Assembly: GCA_964434955.1 (NCBI GenBank)
Contig: CAYSXI010000006.1
Coordinates: 13,510 to 77,509 of the forward strand
DNA: 64,000 nt
Direction of reading: 5' to 3'
Origin: JANQLU01 sp964434955
GTDB taxonomy: Bacteria > Planctomycetota > Planctomycetia > Pirellulales > Pirellulaceae
Of this stretch, positions 17,904 to 26,668 are shown piece after piece (position 1 is the first letter of the stretch; the number at the start of each line of letters is the position of its first letter). The notes beneath the pieces are model-generated. The model was not told the DNA's origin and did no database searches. It was given only the letters and a program-made list of their open reading frames with translations. The position numbers and the translations under genes are program-made.

Positions 17904-20900
17904 CTACTTTTTCTTGGGAATCATCAAGACTGGCAATCCGCTTTTTTGATAGGCCGAATTGAAATCGTTCACCGGTCCGGAAACGACCTTTTCCAACTCG
18001 GTCTTGGCTTTTTGCCACCGTTCTTCCAATTCGGCCAACCGGGCAATACAAGCCTTGGTTGGCTTCGGTTCATTGGTGTCGATTTGCCCACCGAGGTAGA
18101 CCAACTCTGCGTTGAGCCGATTTCTAAAGTTAATTACATCTTGAAATGTTTTCTGCTTCGTCTGAATCAGACTTGCTTCCCATTGGTTGATTGCCTTCAG
18201 AGTCGACTTCGCCAACGTTGCCAATTCTTTTTGATCTTCCATGTTTTTCAGAAGCGACAACCGGCCGGCAAGCTGTGCCTTGACGTTACGAAACTGGTTG
18301 ACGGATTGATGAATGTCCACAACCAGATCCCGAATCGTCTCGAGAGATTCTTGTTGTGCAAGGTAATCCTCGGCTGACCCTTGAATACGAGGATCGGCTT
18401 TAACCAATGCCCGCACCTCCACCGGTTGGACGCCACTCTCGTTGGTCGACAATCGCAGGGTGTATTCCCCGGGAATCACACGAGGACCTGCGTGCCCACC
18501 CATCACAAACAGATTATTGACACCTGGAATGGGATCGATTCTCAAGTCCCAGTGAAAACGATTAAGTCCAGGACGCATCGGAAGTTGTGGTTCTCGTGAC
18601 GGACCACCGGCCCAGGTTTTCGCATCGGATTTATCCGAGCTGTCGATCGTACGGATCACCTTGCCATCGGCCCGAATGACTTCGAGCGTTAGCTTGGCGT
18701 TCTTTTTCCAGTTTGCCGGAACGTGATAGTCAAAGATCACACCCGGCGCAGGGTTCGCGCCGGTGAACGGGGTAGCCGCGCCACCGCCTTGCGCGAATTT
18801 AAAACTTGGTTTTGGCGTGAAGACTTTAAATGAGTTGGGATCGAGTTTCCCCGTCGATTGCTGAATCGCACTCAAGTCATCCAAAATCCAAAAAGCGCGT
18901 CCGGATGTCGCAACAATCAAGTCGTTGTCCCGGAAGGTCAAATCGGTAATCGGACAGACCGGCAGGTTTAGCTGGAACGGTTTCCAATTGGCTCCTTGAT
19001 CGAAACTGATATAGAGCCCACCCTCGGTCCCGGCATAGAGAACTTGTTCATTCTTGGGATCTTGCCTGACAACGCGAATAAAATGATCGTCAGCGATTCC
19101 ATGAACGATGGAAGCCCATGACTTTCCTCCGTCAACGGTTTTAAAGGCCATCGGTCGTAACTCATTGAATTTGTATCGGGTCACGGCGATGAATGCGGTT
19201 TCTGGATCGTGTGCGGAAACGTCAATCGCGTTAATCAAAGATTCCGGCAAACCATTGGGCGTAACATTGCCCCATGTTTTTCCCTCATCGGTCGTTCGAT
19301 GAACCAGTCCGTCGTCGGTTCCAACCCAGATATCTCCGGCGGCGTGAGGCGACGTCTTGATGTAGCTGATGGTGTTGTAGACTTCGCCACCGGCGGCTTC
19401 GTTGGTAAAGGGCGTGCTGCCGTCTCCTTGCTTTTCTTTTTGATTTCGCGTCAGGTCGCCACTAATCTCCGTCCAACTGTGCCCGGCGTCATCGCTACGA
19501 AAAAGAACATTGCCTCCGTGATAAAGAATGCTCGGATCCTGCGACTGCATCGTAAGGGGTCCGTTCCAGTTGAATCGATACTTCTGATCTTTTGCCAACG
19601 TTCCCAAATTGAGTTGTGGGTAAGCGACCACACTTTTGTCATTGTTGGTCTTGAGATCATGCCGGCTCAGGATGCCTTGAATGCTGGTGCCGAAAATGGT
19701 CGTCGGATTGTCTGGATCAAAAGCGAGAAAAGCGCTTTCGCCTCCCGCCGTCGGAAACCAGTCTCGCTCGGTGATTCGGCCTTGCAGCGACCGACTCGCG
19801 ATGCTGACCGTCGAGTTATCTTGCTGGCCGGCGTAAAGACGATAGGGAAACTGATTGTCGGCGATCACCCGATAAAACTGAGCGGTGGGTTGGTTGTTCT
19901 GAGGCGACCACGACTTGCCACCATTGAACGTGACGCATCCGCCACCATCATTGGCCAGAATCATGTTCTGCGGGCGGTTCGGATTGATCCAAAGATCATG
20001 TTGGTCACCATGTGGATTCGGAATCGACTGAAATGTCTTGCCGCCATCGAAAGACTTGAGCATCGGCGCGTTCAAAACGTAAACCTGGTTCTCATTTTTT
20101 GGATCAGCGAAAATCTCGATGTAGTACCAGGCCCGGGCAACGGTCACTCGATCCGAGTTGACTTGTTGCCAGGAGTTGCCTCCATTGTTCGAACGATAAA
20201 CTCCGGCCTTCTCATTCCGGGCTTCGATATTGGCGTAGACGACATTGGGATTTGCGGGCGAAACGTCGATCGCCACTTTCCCCATCTCATCAGGCAAACC
20301 CACCGAAAGCTTCTTCCAGGTTTTTCCACCATCTGTCGATTTGTGAATCCCCGAGCCCTTGCCGCCACTTCGAATCTGCCAGGGTGTTCGTTGGTGGTCC
20401 CACATTCCCGCGTACAGAATTCGCGGGTTACTCGAATCCATACTAAGGTCTGCGGCACCTGTCGTCGGGTTCACGTACAAGACCTTTTTCCATGTGGTGC
20501 CACCATCGGTTGATTGATAAACTCCTCGATCCGTTGAAGGACCGTAGAGCGCACCTTGAACGGCAACATAGAGATGCTCTGGGTTGCTCGGATGAATACG
20601 GATGGCCGCAATGTGGCGGGAATCCTCCAGCCCGATTCGCTTCCAGGTTCTGCCTGCGTCGGTACTCTTGTAAACACCATCGCCATGCGACGTCATCACG
20701 CCGCGAACCGCATGTTCGCCCATGCCAACGTAAACAACGTTGGGGTCGCTGGGGGCAACCGCAATGGCGCCGACCGAACCACTCTTGAAATGGCCGTCGG
20801 AGATGTTGCGCCAGGTAATTCCGGCGTCGGTTGTTTTCCAGACACCGCCACCCGTGCTGCCCATGTAATAGGTCAGCGAATCGCCAATGACTCCACTCAC

Positions 20901-21122
20901 GGCCACGCTTCGCCCGCCGCGGAAAGGGCCGATGTTTCGAAAACGAAGCGGCGAGAATTGTTGACTTATGCTGGGAGGCTTGGAAGCTTGCTCTGCTTTT
21001 TCCTGACCAACCAGCGGTTGGGAAACCAACAGGAGGATGAAGATCAAATTGGCACGAATCAAAGCGGTCATCAAAGTCATCCGATAGGCAACGGGTTTGA
21101 AGAGGGGCGAATGTTTTTCCAT
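17904..21122 (-). CDS. Secreted BNR/sortilin-like beta-propeller protein
   Basis: The 1072-residue protein has a signal peptide ([15 protein letters not shown], preceded by a long n-region; an internal ATG about 14 codons in is an alternative start). Many BNR/Asp-box repeats of the S-x-D-x-G-x-T-W type follow, for example [24 protein letters not shown] and [12 protein letters not shown]. They cover about residues 60-720 and form one or two propellers like those of VPS10/sortilin and related glycosidases. A beta domain (about 780-900) and a helical C-terminal region with many Lys and Glu (about 930-1072) close the protein. The ligand or substrate is unknown. It is the last gene of a minus-strand series and converges with the DUF1552 gene 49 bp away. 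Confidence 0.88.
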   Translation of the reverse strand: MEKHSPLFKPVAYRMTLMTALIRANLIFILLLVSQPLVGQEKAEQASKPPSISQQFSPLRFRNIGPFRGGRSVAVSGVIGDSLTYYMGSTGGGVWKTTDAGITWRNISDGHFKSGSVGAIAVAPSDPNVVYVGMGEHAVRGVMTSHGDGVYKSTDAGRTWKRIGLEDSRHIAAIRIHPSNPEHLYVAVQGALYGPSTDRGVYQSTDGGTTWKKVLYVNPTTGAADLSMDSSNPRILYAGMWDHQRTPWQIRSGGKGSGIHKSTDGGKTWKKLSVGLPDEMGKVAIDVSPANPNVVYANIEARNEKAGVYRSNNGGNSWQQVNSDRVTVARAWYYIEIFADPKNENQVYVLNAPMLKSFDGGKTFQSIPNPHGDQHDLWINPNRPQNMILANDGGGCVTFNGGKSWSPQNNQPTAQFYRVIADNQFPYRLYAGQQDNSTVSIASRSLQGRITERDWFPTAGGESAFLAFDPDNPTTIFGTSIQGILSRHDLKTNNDKSVVAYPQLNLGTLAKDQKYRFNWNGPLTMQSQDPSILYHGGNVLFRSDDAGHSWTEISGDLTRNQKEKQGDGSTPFTNEAAGGEVYNTISYIKTSPHAAGDIWVGTDDGLVHRTTDEGKTWGNVTPNGLPESLINAIDVSAHDPETAFIAVTRYKFNELRPMAFKTVDGGKSWASIVHGIADDHFIRVVRQDPKNEQVLYAGTEGGLYISFDQGANWKPFQLNLPVCPITDLTFRDNDLIVATSGRAFWILDDLSAIQQSTGKLDPNSFKVFTPKPSFKFAQGGGAATPFTGANPAPGVIFDYHVPANWKKNAKLTLEVIRADGKVIRTIDSSDKSDAKTWAGGPSREPQLPMRPGLNRFHWDLRIDPIPGVNNLFVMGGHAGPRVIPGEYTLRLSTNESGVQPVEVRALVKADPRIQGSAEDYLAQQESLETIRDLVVDIHQSVNQFRNVKAQLAGRLSLLKNMEDQKELATLAKSTLKAINQWEASLIQTKQKTFQDVINFRNRLNAELVYLGGQIDTNEPKPTKACIARLAELEERWQKAKTELEKVVSGPVNDFNSAYQKSGLPVLMIPKKK

Positions 21123-21296
21123 TCGACCCCGGAAAGCAATCTATCTTAATTGCGATCGACTTCGTTTGCCGGATTCGGGCAGCAAATTTGACTCTTGGCT
21201 TCGCCTGATTGCGATTCACAGACTCCTCGCACCGCATCGCAGTTCGCGGATTCAAAGAGTTAGACCGTCAACGGTCTCCAAGCGAGCCGACATCAC

Positions 21297-21845
21297 CTAC
21301 AGCGTTCCATCCAAACCGCGCTGGTAGTACTTGTGGGTGATTTTATCCTGGTTTTCGAGAAGCCAATCGATCGACGGCTCATTGTTCATCGCTTTGTGAA
21401 TCGCCTGGGCTGTGGCTTTGCGATGAATCTCGAAAAGTGCCTTGTGATCGAGATTCTCGTCGGTGGCAGCGCCGGGATTAAGCCAAACCGAGCAGACAAT
21501 TCCGAGATCGTTTGCCTTTTCCTTGGGAATGTCACCGGCGCGGACAGCATCCAGGACCCCGTTGGCAATCGCGCCTTGAACCGTGCCCATCAGGATATTG
21601 GTGTAGGCGCTACTTTTTACGGTCACTTTGCTAACCATCAGCGTGACCGGTCGCACCTGAATATCCGTATCAAGAATTGCAAATACCTTGGAGTGCCCAA
21701 CGGATTGATCGCCTGTAAGCGTCGCAATCGCGGTGCCCACCGGCCCATCCAGCTCGCCAATCACGACTTCGGGCTCGGCCGCGGTAAATGGAGGCCCGCC
21801 CGCGACCAGACATTCGCCAGTGCGCATGATGATTCGATCACTCAT
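21297..21845 (-). CDS. Formaldehyde-activating enzyme (Fae)-like protein without the catalytic His
   Basis: ATG 21845 is preceded by AAGGAAGAAGG and gives a start (MSDRIIMRTGECLVAG) that aligns with Fae; a longer frame begins eight codons upstream. The 182-residue protein matches Fae through GECLV, GPVGTAIA, VRPVTLMVSKVTVKS, GTVQGAIANGVLDAV and ANDLGIV. Fae condenses formaldehyde with tetrahydromethanopterin in C1 metabolism. In my hand alignment the histidine of the Fae motif EVAHIDL falls on Val in this protein (PEVVIGEL), so formaldehyde condensation is doubtful and this may be a paralogue with another role. It lies 48 bp behind a Gfo/Idh/MocA gene, probably in one operon. I see no tetrahydromethanopterin genes in the window. 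Confidence 0.85.
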   Translation of the reverse strand: MSDRIIMRTGECLVAGGPPFTAAEPEVVIGELDGPVGTAIATLTGDQSVGHSKVFAILDTDIQVRPVTLMVSKVTVKSSAYTNILMGTVQGAIANGVLDAVRAGDIPKEKANDLGIVCSVWLNPGAATDENLDHKALFEIHRKATAQAIHKAMNNEPSIDWLLENQDKITHKYYQRGLDGTL

Positions 21846-21893
21846 TTTCCTTCTTCCTTCGTTTGTCATTTCCGTATTGTCTATCTCAAAGGT

Positions 21894-23273
21894 CTAGGCG
21901 AGCTTGTAGAACTCTTCCCAGCCCTTACGTGGCGCGTTGCCTTTGAGCAGATCGTTGGCTCGGCTGTTGTTTGTGATCTGCTTCGTCTTTGTATCGAAGC
22001 TCAGATTTTCTCCCAACCGTTGCGCAATGCAACCGAGCATGAATACCTGGGTCAACGGACCCGAAACCGCAAAAGAAGAATTGCAATAAGGATCGCTTCC
22101 CGCGGCTGCTCGCAAAAAATTGTCCATGTGGTTGGTGGACGTTTCACTGGCCGCCGGCTTGGGCAAATTCGCAGTGACTTCGTCTTTCTTTTTACCGCCA
22201 ACAATTTTCAATTGGCCGCTATGAGTCCCGCCGACAAAGTTCAGCGTATCACTGTAGATCGCCTTGCCGCAGGCTGGAATCTTGATTCCGTCTTCGCTGG
22301 GCGGCCGATTCTTCACACCGTCGTACCAATTGATGGTCATCTCGGGCATGCCGGGACCGCGTTTGGCAAAGTCAAATGCGATCGTCGTGCCGTGAGGAAA
22401 AATAAAGTCGTTGGGCTTGACGATTTTTTCCGCACGAATCGTGTGGGGCAAACCCAATTCGAGAAAGCGATGAATGGTGTCGAGCGTGTGTGGCCCCCAA
22501 TCACCAAATGCTCCGTTTCCATAGTCGTACCATCCGCGCCAGTTTCCCGGATCGTACTTGCGGTTATAGGGTCGCTTCGGAGCCGTTGCCGCCCAGACAT
22601 CCCAGTTCATTCCCTTGGGCATTTTCTCGCCATCCGGGTAAGCCTTAACGTCCCCCCATGGATGCCAACGGCGTCCCTTGTTCATACAGGCATCAACTCG
22701 ACGCACATCCTTGATCACCCCATTCTCAACCCAAGACTGAAACTGCAATCGTTGCCCGCTCGAATGGCCCTGATTCCCCATCTGACATTTGACGCCATAT
22801 TTTTTCTCGGCGGCAATCAGGAGCTCACACTCTTCAAAGGTGTGCGCCAATGGCTTTTCAACGTAGACATGAATTCCCATCGACATCGCCAGAATCGCGA
22901 TCGGAAAGTGGGCATGATCCGGAACACCGATCGTACAGACATCGATCTTGTCGCCCAGCTTCTCAAACATGATGCGAAAGTCATCAAAGATTTCTGCTTT
23001 ATCGCATTCGCCCTTCATTCGTCCCTTAAGGCCTTCCGCTCGTGAAGGCACGACGTCGCAAAGCGCGACGCATTGGGTCAACTTATGACGAATGGCTTCC
23101 GAACCGATCGCGCCGCCTCGCGCCGCACAACCGATGACAGCAAGGTTCAACTTGTCATTCTTGGCGACGTCGCCTTGGGACGTTTCGCCTTGGGCCAAGC
23201 TCGGCAAGCCAGCGACGACTGCGGACGCTGCAATCGATTGCTTGAGAACGTCTCGACGATTCAACGACTTCAT
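21894..23273 (-). CDS. Gfo/Idh/MocA-family oxidoreductase, Tat-exported
   Basis: A Tat signal (NRRDVLKQSIAASAVVAGL) precedes a Rossmann domain (KLNLAVIGCAARGGAIG, then CVALCDVVPSR), the motif VEKPLAHTFEE near residue 153, and a C-terminal domain with GNGAFGDWGPHTLDTIH. It resembles the protein at 8651-9976 in design but is clearly a different paralogue. It would oxidise or reduce a sugar or related polyol using bound NAD(P). The Fae-like gene follows 48 bp downstream; such a pairing is unusual and unexplained. Confidence 0.9.
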   Translation of the reverse strand: MKSLNRRDVLKQSIAASAVVAGLPSLAQGETSQGDVAKNDKLNLAVIGCAARGGAIGSEAIRHKLTQCVALCDVVPSRAEGLKGRMKGECDKAEIFDDFRIMFEKLGDKIDVCTIGVPDHAHFPIAILAMSMGIHVYVEKPLAHTFEECELLIAAEKKYGVKCQMGNQGHSSGQRLQFQSWVENGVIKDVRRVDACMNKGRRWHPWGDVKAYPDGEKMPKGMNWDVWAATAPKRPYNRKYDPGNWRGWYDYGNGAFGDWGPHTLDTIHRFLELGLPHTIRAEKIVKPNDFIFPHGTTIAFDFAKRGPGMPEMTINWYDGVKNRPPSEDGIKIPACGKAIYSDTLNFVGGTHSGQLKIVGGKKKDEVTANLPKPAASETSTNHMDNFLRAAAGSDPYCNSSFAVSGPLTQVFMLGCIAQRLGENLSFDTKTKQITNNSRANDLLKGNAPRKGWEEFYKLA

Positions 23274-23379
23274 ATTTCTTTATCCTTTCGGCTTATGTGC
23301 AGATCATTCAAAGTATAAACAAAGTCACGATAAGCTGTGGATCGGTCACTCACCAAAGTCGCAAGTCCGACCAAAGCGG

Positions 23380-24603
23380 CTACTTGCCGGGCAAGATCGG
23401 GAGCGATTCCAACCCCCTGGTAACGAGGCCGCGACGCCATCGCAGCTTGTTGGCTGGGACGGCTAACTTGAAATGAGGGATTTCTTCCAACAAGGTTTTG
23501 ATGGCGATTTTCCCTTCCAATCGAGCAAGTGAAGCACCCGTGCAATAGTGAGCGCCCAAGCCGAAGGCCAGGTGTTTGTTTGGAGACCGGAGAAGATCGA
23601 GCTTATCAGGTTCCGTAAACTGGCTCGCGTCTCGATTTGCGGACGCGATCACGGCTCCTACGAGCGACCCGGCCGGAATGGTCGTTCCCGAAATCTCGAT
23701 GTCCTCAAGCGCATAACGTTCGGTGGCCATTTCGACGGGACTGCCGTAGCGCAACATTTCTTCGACGGCGGAATCGATTCGCTTTGTATCCTCGCGAAGC
23801 TGCTCAAGTTGATCCGGATGCTCAAGCAACGCGTGAACCCCGTTGCCGATCAGGTTGACCGTAGTTTCGTGCCCGGCGAACAGCAGCAAAAAAATCATCG
23901 CGACCAATTCGTCTTCGGAGAGCTGACTCCCATCGATCTCGGCCTTAACCAGTTCACTGGCCAAATCCTGCCGCAGGTCCTTTTGCCGAGACTGAACAAA
24001 CTGCCGGATATAGCGAACAAAAGCCCACAGTTTGGGAACCGATCGAATCATGCCCCACTTGGTTGATACCGCCTCCAGAACCGCATTTGACCAGCGATTG
24101 AATTTTTTTCCATGATGCGGTGGGACCCCCAGCATTTCCGCAATCACCGTCGTAGGAATGGGAAGTGCGTAGTCTTGAATCAAGTCGAACGGTTTCCCCG
24201 CCTTTGCTTTGGTCAACAACTTGATCGAAAGTTCATGGATTCGATCGTGCATCTTTTCAACCATCGACGGTAAAAATGCCTTGGTGACCAGCGCTTTGAG
24301 CCGCGCATGATCAGGCGGATCCGAATTCAACATATGCCGCGTCAATGGCTTCGCGAAGCGCGGAATCCATGGCTGTGTGGCCGACTGGTTGTTGGGAGCG
24401 TTGGAAAGATCTTTGGCGAACTTTTTGTCGCGAAGCACGTGCGCCACGTCTTCGTAACGGGTGACTAACCAAATGGTCCGCCTGTCCGGCAGCACGATTG
24501 GAAACACCGGTTGGTCTTCTCGAAGTCGCTTGTAGAAAGGAAAAGGATTCGTCTTGTGCTGCCGGGAGGCAATGTTGACGCGATTCAGATCGGTTGTGGT
24601 CAT
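23380..24603 (-). CDS. Cytochrome P450
   Basis: The 407-residue soluble P450 has the I-helix oxygen-binding motif AGHETT near residue 243, the ExxR pair in EEMLR, and the heme-binding loop FGLGAHYCTGASLARLEG with Cys354. Its length and lack of a membrane anchor fit bacterial class I P450s, which need a ferredoxin and reductase; neither is encoded beside it. It lies 42 bp downstream of a class V aminotransferase gene on the same strand, so they are probably co-transcribed. The substrate is unknown. Confidence 0.95.
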   Translation of the reverse strand: MTTTDLNRVNIASRQHKTNPFPFYKRLREDQPVFPIVLPDRRTIWLVTRYEDVAHVLRDKKFAKDLSNAPNNQSATQPWIPRFAKPLTRHMLNSDPPDHARLKALVTKAFLPSMVEKMHDRIHELSIKLLTKAKAGKPFDLIQDYALPIPTTVIAEMLGVPPHHGKKFNRWSNAVLEAVSTKWGMIRSVPKLWAFVRYIRQFVQSRQKDLRQDLASELVKAEIDGSQLSEDELVAMIFLLLFAGHETTVNLIGNGVHALLEHPDQLEQLREDTKRIDSAVEEMLRYGSPVEMATERYALEDIEISGTTIPAGSLVGAVIASANRDASQFTEPDKLDLLRSPNKHLAFGLGAHYCTGASLARLEGKIAIKTLLEEIPHFKLAVPANKLRWRRGLVTRGLESLPILPGK

Positions 24604-24645
24604 GGCATCGGCTCTCGAAGTCGCTGGCGAATCATTGAACTCAAT

Positions 24646-25794
24646 TCAGACTTCATTCAAGGCAGCATCATTGAAGGCCCGAATCAATCGAACAATGGCC
24701 TCGTCGATTTCGGAATCCTCCTGCCCAACTCCGATGGAAATTCGAACCAGGCCGGTATCCTGAGTTCCCAGCATTTCATGAGCCATGGGCGCACAATGAA
24801 TACCACTTCCAACGCGAAGACCACAAGTTGCTAGATGCGAAGCCACCTCGCGACTTTCGCTGCCGGGAATCCGAAACGCCAAGGTTGGCAAACGCTCCTC
24901 CCGATGGCCGAAAAACTGAAGCGAAGCCGAACTTTCCAACGCATCGCGAACTCGAATCGCCTGCTGTCGCGCTTTTTGAAGATTCGCTTCGAGATTCTGT
25001 TGGCCGAGAAGGTCAATCGCGGCATGGAGTCCCGCCAAGGCAAAAAGATCGACGGATCCGGAATCACAGTAACTGGGTCTCGCCTCCGTTTGCTTGGGCA
25101 GGTGCTTATCGACAGGCAGTTCACAAGTCGCCGTCGCACATTCCATGTTTGCGCGATCCGACATGAATAATCCGCCGATCCCCCATGGGCCCTGCAGCCC
25201 CTTGTGACCACCAAACGCAACCAGGTCCGCGCCCAACTCTTCGAGATTCAAATCCACCCAGCCAACGATCTGTGCTGCGTCGATCAAGACCAACGTATCG
25301 AAACGGTGGGCGAGCTCAACGACTTCCCGATAGGGCAAGAACTCGCCGGTCACGTTGCAGGCGGCAGTCATCGCGATCAGGCCAACATCTCCTTTATTCA
25401 ATTCCTGTTCGAGAGCTTCCAAGTCAACAAGCTCCGAAGATGACGGACTTGCACCCGAGACAGGTGAGATATAGTCCAGCGGATTTTCTACGGAAGCCCT
25501 TTTGAGTAACGGCCGGTGAACCGCATGATGCTCCCAGCGACTGGTCAGCATCCGCTGGCCTGATCGAAGCAGTGCGTCACCGATACCCACCGCCAAAGCA
25601 GAAGTGCAGCCCGGCGTTAGCAGAATCTGCTTCGGGTCGTTGACACCAAAGAAATTCGCAATCGCCAAGTGACCCTTCTTAAATCGCTCCGCCCAAAGGT
25701 CTGGTGGCACCAACAGGGATTCCGCGACCGACTCGCGAACGGCGGTTGGCTTCGGCCAGCTGGTCCCGGCGTGGTTGAGATAAATTTCTTGCAT
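24646..25794 (-). CDS. Class V aminotransferase (cysteine-desulfurase-like)
   Basis: The 382-residue PLP enzyme starts MQEIYLNHAGTSWPKP, a typical class V opening. It has TPGCTSALAVGI, DAAQIVGWVDL and the PLP-lysine motif FGGHKGLQGPWG with Lys near residue 198. It resembles NifS/CsdA-like desulfurases. The C-terminal half keeps a short GLRVGSGIHCAPMAH segment in which a Cys could act as the sulfur-accepting residue, as in group II enzymes. It leads a minus-strand run into the P450 gene. A role in sulfur supply or in modifying a P450 substrate is possible; neither is shown. Confidence 0.88.
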   Translation of the reverse strand: MQEIYLNHAGTSWPKPTAVRESVAESLLVPPDLWAERFKKGHLAIANFFGVNDPKQILLTPGCTSALAVGIGDALLRSGQRMLTSRWEHHAVHRPLLKRASVENPLDYISPVSGASPSSSELVDLEALEQELNKGDVGLIAMTAACNVTGEFLPYREVVELAHRFDTLVLIDAAQIVGWVDLNLEELGADLVAFGGHKGLQGPWGIGGLFMSDRANMECATATCELPVDKHLPKQTEARPSYCDSGSVDLFALAGLHAAIDLLGQQNLEANLQKARQQAIRVRDALESSASLQFFGHREERLPTLAFRIPGSESREVASHLATCGLRVGSGIHCAPMAHEMLGTQDTGLVRISIGVGQEDSEIDEAIVRLIRAFNDAALNEV

Positions 25795-25929
25795 TTCAAG
25801 ATTGCAGGAGTCGTCATTTGATTCGAAGCAACCGCGAGGCCAAAGGTCGACTGCTCAAGACTCGACTAACTGCGGTACAGCCTGAATCGTACTTCAAGCG
25901 ACGATTCATTGAAACACAGCGCCCCCGGA

Positions 25930-26613
25930 TCAACGCAAAGGCTTCGACCGGCGACGGCGCACCATGCAACCCGCACTCACGATTCCGAGCAGCAAGACGA
26001 CAGAAGGCTCGGGAACGGCAGCCGTTCCAGCAAAGTACTGATTCCCAATCGCAAAGTTCTCGCTGGTGACATGACGGACCACGGCACGTTTGATCTTCGT
26101 ATCTGAAACCACGCCATAAAACTTGGCCCCACTTCCACCGTTGGAGAGAACAAATGAACCGAGGGAATTGTCAAAGGCGTCAAAGAATTCCCACTGCGTG
26201 TTGTTTGCCTGATGTTCCTCCAGTTGCATCGCCAACGCGAAAGTCCCGTCGCCACCGATCGTCTGCTCAAAGTCTTCCTGAGCCGACGATGCGGGTTCGA
26301 GTCCGACCCGAGTTCCACTGTTTTGAAATCGAAAATCCGAAGACTCAAGCAAGCTGAGTTGAAAGCTTTTTCCAAACCCGGTCTCCGTTGGGCTGAATGT
26401 CAAAACGCCCGTTCCCAAAAGTTGATTGTCCGTCGGTTCACTGCCCACTTCATCAGCCAAGGCTACGATCATGGCATCGAACAGATCCAGGTCACGGATA
26501 TCGGGCCCGGCATCATTTTGCCAAGCGGCTTGATTTTCGTAGTAAGTGATATCCGCATGGGCGGAATTGCCAATCAAAACTACTGCGACCAGCAGAAGGA
26601 GTCTTCGAAACAT
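25930..26613 (-). CDS. PEP-CTERM sorting-domain protein
   Basis: I set the start at the internal ATG 26613 because it gives MFRRLLLLVAVVLIGNSAHA, a clean signal peptide; the longer frame runs back through the previous gene's end. The 227-residue protein is beta-rich and acidic, and ends with VPEPSVVLLLGIVSAG followed by RRRRS. That is the PEP-CTERM tripartite signal recognised by exosortase. It would be exported and anchored or released at the cell surface. It lies 55 bp behind the larger PEP-CTERM gene, so both may be expressed together. No other domain recognised. Confidence 0.85.
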   Translation of the reverse strand: MFRRLLLLVAVVLIGNSAHADITYYENQAAWQNDAGPDIRDLDLFDAMIVALADEVGSEPTDNQLLGTGVLTFSPTETGFGKSFQLSLLESSDFRFQNSGTRVGLEPASSAQEDFEQTIGGDGTFALAMQLEEHQANNTQWEFFDAFDNSLGSFVLSNGGSGAKFYGVVSDTKIKRAVVRHVTSENFAIGNQYFAGTAAVPEPSVVLLLGIVSAGCMVRRRRSKPLR

Positions 26614-26668
26614 CAAAATCGCCTTGAGTTGAAACAAACAAAAACTGGAAGGATCTTGGATGAGTCTG

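Noticed and set aside
19209..20513. Plus-strand open frame of 434 codons
   Set aside because: It is antisense to the BNR propeller gene and reflects its repeated codon pattern; no domain is seen.
21333..23045. Plus-strand open frame of 570 codons
   Set aside because: It is antisense to the Fae-like and Gfo/Idh/MocA genes, which have clear motifs; the antisense translation shows no family and crosses the gap between them.
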